Origin: Brugia malayi
Lineage: Eukaryota > Nematoda > Chromadorea > Rhabditida > Onchocercidae
Direction: 5' to 3'
Length of the DNA stretch: 64,000 bases
Assembly: GCF_000002995.4 (NCBI RefSeq)
Contig: NW_025062475.1
Coordinates: 13,176,687 to 13,240,686, forward strand
Shown here piece by piece: positions 1-11,546 of the stretch (position 1 is its first letter; every line of letters starts with the position of its first letter). The translations under genes were made by a program, and so were the position numbers. The notes beneath the pieces are model-generated. The model did no database searches. It had not been told where the DNA came from and saw only the letters and a list, made by a program, of their open reading frames with translations.

Positions 1-266
1 TAATTTTATTACATGCCAAATACAGTCACATTTAACCTCTTTTCTCGTTTTCTTTTCCCCTTCCCCCCCCCCCCCCCTTTTTTTTTTTTCCTACTTTTAT
101 CGATAAAAATTGATTTTCTTTGTTAAATTATTTATCCTAATTTATCCTTTTTCTCCTCCTCTTTTCTCATCTCTTTCCGCACTTCTTCGTTTATACTATC
201 GTTGATTTAAACCATTTAATAATATATATATATATATAATTGCTAATATTCTAACCTTTGTTTCAG

Positions 267-368
267 CTATTGTTCCAAGCAAAGAAAGAAATAGAAATGA
301 ATAAATATGAATTTCTCGCAACATTTCGTCCTTCCGTAAGGAGTAGAGATAATGGCTGTAGTAGATGA
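267..368 (+). CDS. Possible 3' terminal exon of an upstream gene
   Basis: A good acceptor (TTTCAG ending at 266) is followed by 33 open codons that read like ordinary protein (start LLFQAKKEIEMNKYEFLATF) and then TGA at 366-368. An internal GTAAGG near 335 could instead be a donor, in which case the exon is shorter and continues elsewhere. No homology is recognised, and the rest of the gene would lie outside the window. This is weak evidence from composition and one splice site only. Confidence 0.25.
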   Translation, partial: LLFQAKKEIEMNKYEFLATFRPSVRSRDNGCSR

Positions 369-681
369 TGATGATGATACTGATGACACTTTTGACGACA
401 CTTTGATCCAAGTAATCGAAAAAGTGTAATATGCGTTTCTCACCATTTTTCTCTCCGTTTTACATTCTCATCATTTTCTCCAATTCTTCCACTTTTATAA
501 CCTGTTTTAGAACGGACAAATGAGCATTTTTTTTTTTTTGCGTAAATAACTATTTTTAAGGAAGTCATTAAAATTTTACTGAATAATTATGATTATGTAT
601 GAAAATGAATTATTATTGTTGCGAATAACTTTATGATTTATTGATTTATTACGCAAACTAAGAAATATAGTGTGGTATTAT

Positions 682-1251
682 AAGTTAATAGTAGTTTAAA
701 TATCAAATAATAATTTATAAAATCATATAATCATTTCATCTTTCAAATTATTCAATACTGGAAAGTATATATTATATATTTAGGATGTAATAGATAAGTT
801 AATAGTAGTTTAAATATCAAATAATAATTTATAAAATCATATAATCATTTCATCTTTCAAATTATTCAATACTGGAAAGTATATATTATATATTTAGGAT
901 GTAATAGATAAGTTAATAGTAGTTTAAATATCAAATAATAATTTATAAAATCATATAATCATTTCATCTTTCAAATTATTCAATACTGGAAAGTATATAT
1001 TATATATTTAGGATGTAATAGATAAGTTAATAGTAGTTTAAATATCAAATAATAATTTATAAAATCATATAATCATTTCATCTTTCAAATTATTCAATAC
1101 TGGAAAGTATATATTATATATTTAGGATGTAATAGATAAGTTAATAGTAGTTTAAATATCAAATAATAATTTATAAAATCATATAATCATTTCATCTTTT
1201 AAATTATTCAATACTGGAAAGTATATATTATATATTTAGGATGTAATAGAA
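682..1251. repeat. 114-bp tandem repeat, five copies
   Basis: The unit starting AAGTTAATAGTAGTTTAAAT recurs at 682, 796, 910, 1024 and 1138, an exact period of 114 bp. The copies are virtually identical; the last has a C-to-T change (CATCTTTTAAATT). The unit is AT-rich and has no coding content. Confidence 0.95.
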
Positions 1252-2174
1252 TGTATGGTTTCTTTTTTTTTTTTTTATTTTTTTAGAAAGAGATAGAATG
1301 AGATGATTTAAATTAATCTAATCGAAAAAAATTATTAAATAATTTATTAAAAAATATAAATGAAAAAAAAAAAATAATTTATTAAAAAAAAAAAATATAT
1401 GTGCCCCTTACATTAATAATTATTATCAATTTTGTTCACTTATTATGAACGACAAATATCATTGCATCTGTATGTTTTATATTAATTTTTTTTTTTCCTT
1501 TTTTTTTTTTTTGCTGTTATTTAAAATATAAAATAGGATGTATCATTCATTGAATTAGACAGTTATACAGCAAATTTGGTGTAATTTTTTTTTGTGATAC
1601 AAACAAACATTCAAAAATTCTAAACGAAATTAATCGATGAAAAGTGTTCAATTCATTTTCACAACGATACACTCTTTCATTCATCATCTAATGCTTCTTG
1701 AAAATATATTTCATCTTTTTCTAATCAATTTAATCTTTTTTTTTTTTTTTTTTCTTTTCATTGATTGTCAACAAAATATTTCACATCATAAAATGAAAAA
1801 AAACTTTAGAACATCAATTAGCAGTGAAAAAAAAACAAAAAAAAAGCTCAATAAATTTTTCTTTTTCTTTATGATGAAAAGAAAAAAAAAAAGAAAATTT
1901 GTTGAATGAATGTTTCTTACAGTTTAATATAATTCATAGGATTATTTTTTATCACACAATAAAACTTCATATGTACTTTTTTTTTTTTTTTTATTTTTAA
2001 AAGAGAATGATAATTTTTTTTTTTTCTTGCTGAGCGAGAAATGTTCTTTTATATGGCTGGCAAATAAGTTTGTTTTTGTTGTATAACCAACCATTGATGA
2101 TTGTTTAATAAGTTTGATGTTTATTTTGTGCTGCAATATCTACATGGTATTGCCGTATATTCATTAATTTACAT

Positions 2175-2183
2175 TTATTTTAG
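2175..2183 (+). promoter_or_regulatory. Candidate trans-splice acceptor
   Basis: TTTATTTTAG-type acceptor ends at 2183, about 38 nt before the start codon at 2222, with no matching upstream donor needed. In nematodes such a site just before the ATG is where a spliced leader is often added. Inference only. Confidence 0.3.
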
Positions 2184-2221
2184 GAGTTTGTTTTATTCAA
2201 ATACTAAAAGAAAAACGAACG

Positions 2222-2420
2222 ATGATTACAGTAAGCAGTGTTGAAAGTAAGTATTCGGACGTATCTATTTGATTGTTATATAAAAAAAAAAAAAAGAGAT
2301 TTAATGAATTTCTTTTCTCGTTTCTCATATATCTTAGAAAATTTTCCATTTTTTTTCTCTCAAGCTTTTCATTTTGTAAAATGGGACAGTTTAGTTTGAT
2401 ATTGCCTAAATTCTTGATTT

Positions 2421-2467
<47 letters not shown>

Positions 2468-4145
2468 GATTTATTTATGTTTTATAGTTTCATACTCTTT
2501 TTGATCTTTTTCAGAAAATCGAAAGTTAGGTGAAAGTGTACGTTGCTTACGTGAACAAGGATTAACTTTTTTGCAAATTGCTCAAGAACTTAAGGTCTTT
2601 TTAATTATAAATTAATTTGACATAGTTATTTACGTAAAGAGCCAAAAATCATACATAAGAACACTTAGATGATTCCTTGATATCGTCAGATTAATTTGCA
2701 ACCAATTTTTGCTTTGGAGTATTGATATTAGGAATAAGGTAAAGAAGTGAATGATAGTGAAATGTCATTTTTCTGTTTTTTTTTTTTCTTTTTCATTTGA
2801 ACTTTATTTAATGGAATATACAAAAATTTTCGGTATAAGTTCAGGTCTAAAATTTGATTTACATTTTTTATTTTCCTTATTTCTTTAAGTTTAGCAAATT
2901 TCAACCTGTGAACTTCCTTTTTAGTATGCTATAATGTTCGCATCCGTTAATATAGCAGGTATTTCTAGAAACTTTGGGATAAACTTGAATATTAAATAGT
3001 TACTTATGTAATCCAAACAACTATATAGATAGTGAACTTTTATCAAGAGGCTTTATTTGTAGAAATCTATTGTTATATTATTAAATAATACTTGTATATT
3101 TCAGCAACCGTTATCAACCTGTTACTCAGCAATGAGATCGCTAAAATTATCAAAAGACTATACAGAAACTTTGAAGATGATTGTGAAGAAAAAGAAACGG
3201 GATTGTACTGGATCTTTGCAGTCTGTAAGTATTTATAAGTTGTCTCTGATAATTTCATATCTTTATATTTTCCCATTCTTTATCAAAAGTTTTTACACGT
3301 TAAAAGATTGAAGATCCTTATTTTAGAAGACTATAAAATTGTTGCTTGATGAATTTAATTAGCAAATGAGCCAAATATTTACAATAATAAATGAATAGTA
3401 CTAAAATAAGATCCTATGATGGACATTATAGGGTGGTAGTTGCTGTTCAAGTTCAGAATCAGATCAGCTGGCTGATGAATCTCCTTCTGTTCAAACTTCA
3501 TCATCCTTAACTCTTTCATCACCAACCTATACAACTTGCGGCTTAACATCTACTACAAATCAACTTTTGAATGCAGTGAACAGATCAATCGAAGCAGCTC
3601 CTTGGCATCAGCAACTTCGCAATAATATGGTATCGAAAAGTTGCATTATTTCTTGATTTTCTTTATGTTACTATAGAAATACTAGAATGAAGGAAATTTG
3701 AAAATTGTCATCAATTTTAGAAAAATGAAGGTGAAGGTGAAGGTGAAGAACGTCGTATAACAATTGATCAGTCATCAACGACATTTCCAGTTGCTACTGC
3801 TTCTTTCACCAATACGGAAGCCATTTCATCTTTTGTACCATATCGAGAAATAAATCCAGAAACTACTTTTCTGGAAGAGGCTAAACGTATTGCTTCATCA
3901 ACACCATTTAAGGTGAATTGTAGCAGAATTAATTCAATTTTCAAAATAAATTAAGTAGTAATAAATGACATTTCGATGGTCTTTATATTGTAAGCTTAAT
4001 TTAATTTTAATGTTCATTTTCTTAATTTATTTATAAATTTTTTTCTGTAAAACTGTAAATTGCATCATGTATTACCGGTTATTACTAGTTTTCTAGTCAG
4101 TCTAGAACTGATTGTTTTCTAATAATTCCTTCTTTTGATTTCATT

Positions 4146-4181
<36 letters not shown>

Positions 4182-4400
4182 TTAAACTGTATGCTATTTT
4201 AGGATAACGATAGCGTGAAAGTAACTGTTTTGGAGGAGAATGCTGAAAATGCCATAACTCAAAAATTAGCATGGGCTTTGGAACAACTGGAAAATTCAAA
4301 GAAACCTGATGAAATTGTGCAGTTGATGAATGTGGTCGCTAGTGCTTTAAACATATTGAACAGTTTAAAAGTCAAAGATAATACTACATCCCAAATTTAA
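2222..4400 (+). CDS. Unidentified 270-residue protein, possible helix-turn-helix
   Basis: Six exons join with matching phases: 2222-2246, 2515-2594, 3105-3224, 3432-3629, 3721-3912, 4203-4400, giving 270 residues and a TAA stop. I do not recognise the family. Residues about 9-55 (ENRKLGESVRCLREQGLTFL onward, then QIAQELK and STCYSAMRSL) look like an N-terminal helical DNA-binding-like module of helix-turn-helix type, followed by a basic patch (KKKKRD). The middle is rich in serine and threonine and is probably disordered, with a short GEGEGE run. The C-terminal ~60 residues are predicted helical (ITQKLAWALEQLENSKKPDE...ALNILNSLKVK) and could be a dimerisation or docking segment. A nuclear regulatory role is a guess from this layout. 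The gene model itself is well supported by five clean GT..AG introns; the start is the first ATG after an acceptor-like site. Confidence 0.8.
4138..4182. repeat. (CT)n microsatellite in intron
   Basis: Pure CT dinucleotide run within the last intron of the 2222-4400 gene, shortly upstream of the final acceptor. It may act as an extended polypyrimidine tract. Confidence 0.85.
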
Positions 4401-4537
4401 AGGCATGTTTTGATACCCTATGCTATGCTAATTGTAATTGTTGTGTTGAAAATAAGGAACTGATTATATCTGATGCTTGATTTTTGACAAATTATATCTT
4501 TCTCTTTTCATTTCCTAGCTTAAAAATCGATAACTGA

Positions 4538-4543
4538 AATAAA
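4538..4543 (+). terminator. Candidate poly(A) signal AATAAA
   Basis: AATAAA lies 138 nt after the stop codon of the six-exon gene ending at 4400, a normal distance for a nematode 3' UTR. Confidence 0.4.
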
Positions 4544-6035
4544 TTGTCACAGGACCAAGATGATAATACAAATAGAATTGGAAAATTGTTATTATTTATT
4601 ATCATCATAACAGCGGAAACCAAGTGTAAAATTTTGCTAGGCTTTTGAAAATAGCTGTATAAAAGAAATTTGTAAATTAATTTAAGTGCAATCTAGGAAT
4701 TTATCATCGTTGGTTTGATTACTCACCAAAAAAATAAATAAATAAATAAAACATTTTATGGAATAATATCTAAATAAAATAGAATTTTGTTTTGGGATAG
4801 TTTAATAGGGTTGTCACTTTTTAGTTTCTACCCATCATTTGAATTGTAATAGCTCTTTAGAGAATGACGTTTTATGTAAATGATGTCTTCTTGTAGATAT
4901 CACTTGACAGTTGCAATTCTATCCAAAATATGAGCAGGTGATAGATTCATAAAAATTTTAGTGATTTAAATATCTAATATCTCAATGTCATCATCCATTC
5001 TTCCAATTTACTCTCTTGGGTATCATTTTTAAGCAAATGGTAGAATCCCATACATTTCCTTAAATTACGATAAATTCCGTATGATAACGGTAAATTATCT
5101 TGAACATTCTCTCAAATGATTTTTCATAATAAAAAGTTTGACATTAAAATATAGCACAAATATTTTTCTCTTTTATAATCAGTTTTTATTATTCATCATT
5201 TTCCTTATTAAATTACGGCACATGTATTATTTGCTTCAATACTATTGAAAATTTTTGGAAATGATTAAAAATGAAAATTATAATTACATTTAGAATTTTG
5301 CATATTTGCGTTATATTTCTTCATTATTATTATTATTATATAAAATCTAGACATATCATTTTATATAATAAGATTTGCACATTGTGCTATATTAAGTTAA
5401 TTGAAATTTTCCATAGAGATTTATTTCCTTTTAGCGGTTTCTTTCTATTCTTTTGACAATATTTAAATAATGGTTTCACTTGTTTAAACTAATAAGAATT
5501 TTTCTTTTTTTTTCTTTTTTTCTTTTTGCTAATTTTTCTTTTTTTTTGTTTTTCTTGTAATCAAACTTGAGAGAGAATATATATGTATATTGTCCATAGA
5601 GATTTTGCATATTGACAAATTGATATGATTGTTTTTCATATGCATATCATTTCTCACTTCATTTCTTAGTGTTACTATTATCATACAAACTTTATTTCAA
5701 GCAGTTGTCTTTTTTTTTTTTTTTGGGATTTTTTCATATTTTATAAATTTTTAAAAGTTTCTTCTATCGAAAGGATATCATTATCAATTGATGTTTTATA
5801 AAATCAATGGGAAAGTTTACATGTTTATTCGTGAAAAAAATTTCTTTTCACTATTTATTTCTCATCATTTTTGCTGATAGCATGTATTGCTGTTACTTTA
5901 ATGCAATTCTCATCTTGATATGTATTTTGTAGTAATTGTAATTTTTATCAGTTAATTACTTTTTGTGAGTTCCTTATTTACATCTTAAAATACTTTCTTT
6001 TTTTTTTACGTTTAAAAAATAAAAAAGTTGAATAG

Positions 6036-6132
6036 AAAAAGATGGAAAAATTAACTGAAGATAAAACATTTGGACTGAAAAATAAGAAAGGAGTAAAAAG
6101 ACAGAAATATATACAACAAGTGACAAATCAAG
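6036..6132 (+). pseudogene. Isolated exon like the ZC3H15/DFRP1 N-terminus
   Basis: An open segment reads [21 protein letters not shown] followed by [11 protein letters not shown] and ends at a GTAAAT donor (6133). This closely matches the N-terminal block of ZC3H15 (DRG-family regulatory protein 1; family consensus around [12 protein letters not shown] is highly conserved, recalled from the family). A possible acceptor (TTGAATAG) at 6035 keeps frame with two more lysines; alternatively the ATG at 6042 is the start. No following exon with the CCCH zinc fingers was found on this strand up to the next gene. So this is probably a partial duplicate or gene fragment rather than a working gene. A gene with a very long intron cannot be excluded, but the E2 gene intervenes on the same strand. 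Confidence 0.5.
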
Positions 6133-7888
6133 GTAAATCATATCGTTTAAATCTCATAATAATCAAGCAACATATTTACTTGATATTATCTTACTCATTT
6201 TTGAAGTATAAACTGACATCAATTTTAAAGACAAAAAACTCACTCCTTTAACTTTTTCACGATATCTTCATTTTTCTAAAATATATTTGCAATTTTTTTA
6301 AGTAAGTTTCATGCAGCAAATTTTTAGCAAATTTTATATAAGATACCTGTACATCGGTACAGGTATCTTAATATTTTAGTACCTCTATTTTGTTCAAAAA
6401 TTTTTTTTTTGCCTTCAGCATTCTCTTATTGCTAAAGGAGCTTTAAAGAATAGAGAATATATTGAATATTGAAGTCATCTTGGAAGATATTTATCAATTA
6501 GACTGTCACTCTATTACAGAATGCTTATCGTATTATCACTTATTTGGTTGTGAAATACATATATTTTTACACTTTTGAATATTTTTAGGATAATTCTTCT
6601 GGTTATCATAGTATCAAACATAACAATTTATAGATAATAAATATCGTATCTCGAAACTATGCGACACTTATGATCAAATATTCAGAAGAGATCAGTGACA
6701 AGAAGCTTATCAAATCATTCTGTTCAATTCATCATTATGCTGCTAAAATATAGATTAAATGGCCCTCATTTATTCCAAGCTATTAATAATCGAAGCATTA
6801 CAATTTAAACTTATTTGAAAGAAAATTATTCGTAATTTCTGTCCAATTGATCATCATCAACGAATTACTGAATTAATTTTGAGTCTTTTTACAAAATTAA
6901 TGTAATTCTAAGATACGTAGAGATGTCATATATATGTCAATAGTTTCAGGTAACTAAAATTATATTTCAACTATTCTTTCATAAATTCATTCATATATAA
7001 TACATATATACCCGAGAATACTTATTCCTATGTTAAAAAAAACATGGAAATGTTCGAAAAAAAAAAAAGCAATTATTTTCATTGTTTCAAAATTTACAGA
7101 ATAACTATCTTGTTAGTATCATTTATAACTTATATCGTTTGTTTCATACAATATTTAACTTGTCATTATTACATACATTTAGTTCATAATGTGTTTTTTT
7201 TTTTTTTAATTTCGTTACAAAGAATCTTATGTGATAAATATCATTTATATGTCTGTTTAATCTTTTAAACTTTTGATAACAGCTACTTGCAACTAGATAA
7301 TTCCTATGTTCTTTTTTATCAGGATTAATAAAAGAAAAAGAAAAAGAAATGATTTAAAAATGGAACAATCACTGTATTTTTATATAGTGTAACTGATCAT
7401 TTATGATGTTCGAATGGAATATAGCTAAAGATCGAATGTTCATTAATAGTGATAATACATACCTATTAAAAGAATGATTATCATTAAAGAAATATAATCA
7501 AGATTCGTCGATCAATTCTGTGATATCATTTTTAACTTTAGTAATACAATTAATGTAAGCTGAGCAAAAAAAAATCTATCTCATTGAAGTCAATGATCTT
7601 CTTCTGATCACATCTTTTACATCATATCTTATATTTGAAGCTAAATTAAACTTAACATTTTATCAATATTAAATCACAATTACAATATTGTAACAATCAT
7701 TTAAATAGCATTAAAAAGAAAAAAAAAAAAAAAAAAAAACTAAACCATCCATTCATTTTTGTATAAATTTACTTGTATTTATCAATTACAATCATATCAC
7801 TTATCAATTACACCATTACCGTTGATCAATATTTGTGGTATTATCAATTTCAAGTGTGCATTTACGATCTCTGAATAATGTGTAGGAG

Positions 7889-7970
7889 GGAGAGAGAGAG
7901 AGAGAGAGACAGAACCAAAAAAAAAAAGGAAAAGAAAGGGAGAGAGAAGTAGAAGAGAGAGAGAGAGAGA
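7889..7970. repeat. (GA)n purine-rich microsatellite
   Basis: Two GA-rich runs separated by an A/G-rich linker. No coding meaning; the open frame across it is a shadow of the repeat. Confidence 0.8.
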
Positions 7971-8840
7971 TCAAGGAAATCCTAAAACTCCCAGTAAATG
8001 AACAAATAAATAACATACATAAAACTGTCCTTCACAAAATGTCATTTCAACATCCATAGACTGTGCAATACGCTACACTGACATCAATTGTCGACCATGC
8101 AAAATGTCAGTATGTTATGTTGATAGAAGTAATGAACCGTGAAAATTTAGAAGTGCGTACAATTCTATGATAATATCTTGGAGTTTTAAAGTAATACTTC
8201 TATGAGTATATTTGTTTGATTTTGATGAAATTTGTATGTAATCTTTTTTGTGTTAATTTAAGAAAAAAAGAGAAAGAAGAAAAATTGAATTAAATTATCA
8301 TTTTCAGTTTATTGTAAATTATTCTATGTATATATATTTTACCATAAAAAAGTGATCATTAAATTTTTCTTTCTTTTTCTTTCTGCATTATTTTTGCTTA
8401 TTTTTGAAAAGGATTTGAATGAGGAATAAAGGAAATGACAGTAATAGGGTAAAATATTGTTTGTTTATTGAGCTGATCTTTGACTTAACATAGAAATTTT
8501 AAATGTTACCTAATAATGAGTACTGTAAAGTTTTATTTCAAATATGTCAAATTCCATAGGTTATTTATTTGATAATGAGCTGATGATCTATGTAATATGC
8601 ACGATCATACCGCAAAAAGTTCATCAAAGCAAATAAGTTCATCAAAGCATATCATTTAGTGAATATTTAATTATTAATTACGCGATGTTGTATCATTTTT
8701 TACATATGGTACTTCGTCTTTGTTCAATATAGCTATCGATTTTTTTGTTTTCGTTAATTTTGTAATAACTAGAATTAGTTGTTTGCATTTTCGGTGAACA
8801 AAGAAAGGGTTGTTATTATTTTGGCGGTGTAGTGGGCTTA

Positions 8841-8846
8841 TTTTAG
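8841..8846 (+). promoter_or_regulatory. Candidate trans-splice acceptor before the E2 gene
   Basis: ATTTTAG-type acceptor ends at 8846, only nine bases before the ATG at 8856. The short distance fits spliced-leader addition in nematodes. Inference from position only. Confidence 0.35.
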
Positions 8847-8855
8847 TGGAGGAGT

Positions 8856-10746
8856 ATGGGTGAATTGCAGTCAGCGCTTCTTCTCAGAAAACAACTTGCA
8901 GGTAAGAATTTTCTTGAACATTCTAGACCTAAATTAGTTGCATTTGCCATTCATTTGGATAACTCAAATTCACACCTGGACGTGTTTTTGTAAATATTCG
9001 CTATGGATTATTGATGTAGGAAAGTTACAAAAATCAATCAGAAGTAAGGTTTAGTATCGCAGGTTTTCGGTTAAGTTCTTTTTTAGGAAATATCTGCTAT
9101 TAATTTTTGTGCACCTATATAAGTTAAAGTGGAAATGAAAAGGAGAAGTAAAAGGAAAATGAAATATCAGTGAAATTAGTTCCACCACTTCCAGATACCG
9201 AGACACATGCTAAGGTTTCTAGAACTTATAAAATACGTAAAAGTTCGTCAAAGATGTAATTATTTTTCTTGCAGAATTAAAACGAGTTCCTGTTGATGGA
9301 TTTTCAGCAGGTCTTCAAGGTGATGACATCTACAAATGGGAAGTGCTTGTTATTGGGCCGCCTGACACGCTTTAGTTAGTTTATTTAAATTGTTTAGAAA
9401 AAAAAAAAAATAGTCCAAGAAACAGTCGTCGAAAGGTGTTGGATAAGATTCATCGGAAAGTTTTCGCAGTTGACCTTTTGAACCCATTATGATATGACCT
9501 TATGTCATGAACTTTTGGATATATGTTGTAAAGCGCAGCTCTTTTTGCATGAAAACAGCGATACAAATTAAAAATACTGGTTATTTTAGCGAAGGAGGAT
9601 TCTTTAAAGCGCTTCTGGAATTTCCCAAGGAATACCCATTGTTGCCGCCAAAGATGAAGTTCATTTCTGAAATTTGGCATCCGAACAGTATGTGTATTTC
9701 ATATTTTATCACTAAAAATAATTTGTGTTCAAATAAAGAAAGGATAATTAAATCTTATTTAATATAGAAATTCCCTGCCTATATTACCTTCTTCCCATGA
9801 AATATCATTTGATCACTCCGATTATGTAGTGTTGAGGCCTCAGCTTAATGATGGAAAAGTTTGTCATGATTACAGGAGGATAAATTGCTTCAAGTTACAA
9901 AGTGCTTAACTAGCGGTGGCTTATACGGTGTTATAATAAATGATTTCATAAAATTAATACTTGATTGGTGCTTGTTATGTGTTACTTCCAGCAGTTAATA
10001 CACATTTAATAAATCTCGGGATCGCCATTTTCTTAATATGCTGAATGATATTCCAGTCTTTAATTTTTTTCATGTATTCTTTGGTTCATTAATTTTTTCT
10101 TCAGTTGACAAGGAAGGCAATGTTTGCATATCGATATTGCACGAACCAGGAGATGATCGATGGGGTTACGAGAAGCCAGAAGAAAGGTGGTTACCTGTGC
10201 ATACCGTAGAAACAATTCTTCTTTCTGTTATATCGATGCTTGCAGATCCAAATCACGATTCACCTGCAAATGTTGATGCCGCGGTAAGATTTATTGATTT
10301 TTACTATAGCTGTTAGTAATTACAAATGAATACATATTTCGAGCTGTGAAAATTTGTCCATATAGAAATGTCGAAGTTTTCTGTTGCAGTTTGAGAATGA
10401 CAAAAATTGATTGACTAATGAGGGAGCAGTATAACATGCGTTTCTCAATCTTTAAACAAGCCTAGAAAACATACTGCAATATGTTAGTGAGATATAAACA
10501 ATAAGCCCAATCATTAGATGAAATAGCTTAGTATTGGCATTGTAGATCCTATTCGAGTAGTTCATTCATGGTCAAACTGCTGTTGTATTTCTTCTAAGCT
10601 TTAAGTTTGATAAAATTCATTTTTTTTTTTTTTTTCATCTGCATGAGCTAGGAATTTACTTCTAGAAGATGCAACGCGAGAATTTTGCTGAATTCAAGAA
10701 ACGTGTAGCAGCCTGCGTTCGAAAGAGTCAAGAAGAGGGTTGTTAA
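8856..10746 (+). CDS. UBE2G1: E2 ubiquitin-conjugating enzyme, UBE2G1 class
   Basis: Five exons (8856-8901, 9275-9374, 9590-9687, 10105-10283, 10666-10746) join in phase to a 167-residue protein; human UBE2G1 is 170. It starts [20 protein letters not shown] and runs through the UBC fold: [18 protein letters not shown], then the HPN motif at residues 79-81 and the catalytic cysteine at 89 in [13 protein letters not shown]. The acidic loop after the active site ([17 protein letters not shown]) is the insertion typical of the UBE2G1/UBE2R/UBC7 group. The C-terminus matches the family helix ([14 protein letters not shown]). It accepts ubiquitin from E1 as a thioester and passes it on with RING E3 ligases; family members are linked to Lys48-type chains. 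Cytosolic, no signal peptide. The one oddity is Ile for the usual Val after HPN, created across the exon 3/4 junction. The gene stands alone with its own upstream region. Confidence 0.97.
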
Positions 10747-11546
10747 TTGTGAAATAGTGAATTACTATTCACTCTTTTTACCATCTCTTACGATGATTGT
10801 TAGAGCTGTGAGTTATTATTTTTGTTATTAGAATCTGTTTTTCTTCCCCACTTCCTCCCCCCCATTCAGTTCATGTTCTATCATTTTACAGGTCTTAATA
10901 AAAGATGTGCAAGATGTGATCCATTATATTATTATCAATGATGACACGTTATGTTTATTGCTTTGTTCTCTTTTTTTCTTTCTTTTTATTGTGTGATTTA
11001 TGATTTATCTTGAAATATACAAATGTGCTTGAAAAATTGATCTTTTCAACAATTGAACAAAAAAAAAAAAGAAAAAAATTGAAAGAATTTGTCATATGAA
11101 TTTAAATCATTATCATGGAACAGTCATATAAGAATGGAATAATGAATGAAAATTAGTTACTATGTGCAACATATGGTATAGCTGGACGTTTTTTATCACA
11201 ACAAAGCATGCACAAAGAATATTTCTAGGTTCTTAATGTTTGGAATATCGATTCATTTCTAATCCGTCGGAGATATATCCTGGAGATAAAAGAAATAAAT
11301 CTCTGTCAAAGATTTTTGGTTTAAGAAATAAATCTCTGTCAAAGATTATTGGTGTCTTCTTTTTGCAGGTATTTAATTGAACTCAATGAACAAGGCTAAC
11401 AAAATAAGGCTAATTTCATCACAAAATAAAAGAGAAAGCACCAATAAATAGGGACTTTTACAAATGTTTTGTTACAATATCTGAGTTTATGTTTTACATT
11501 AAGTGTAGAATACGTTTTACATACTGAACGGTATGATGCAATGTAA
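10747..11546. other. Convergent intergenic region
   Basis: Lies between the 3' ends of the E2 gene (+) and the nuclear receptor gene (-). It contains an AATAAA at 10897-10902, the likely E2 poly(A) signal, and two copies of a ~33-bp direct repeat (AAGAAATAAATCTCTGTCAA...) at about 11288-11351. Nothing else was seen. Confidence 0.6.

Larger units (their letters stand above)
1..2221. other. Gene-poor AT-rich stretch
   Basis: No confident gene is seen here. The stretch holds homopolymer runs (C then T near 64-90, poly-T at many points), a 114-bp tandem repeat (682-1251) and a weak candidate terminal exon at 267-368. Short open frames in it are made of poly-A/poly-T codons (K, F, N, I) and have no recognisable protein content. 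Confidence 0.6.
4401..8855. other. Long intergenic region
   Basis: About 4.4 kb separating the 2222-4400 gene from the E2 gene. It holds the 3' flank of the first gene, one isolated ZC3H15-like exon (6036-6132), a (GA)n tract near 7889-7970 and the promoter side of the E2 gene. Apart from these I see only AT-rich sequence. I found no continuation of the ZC3H15-like frame. Confidence 0.55.
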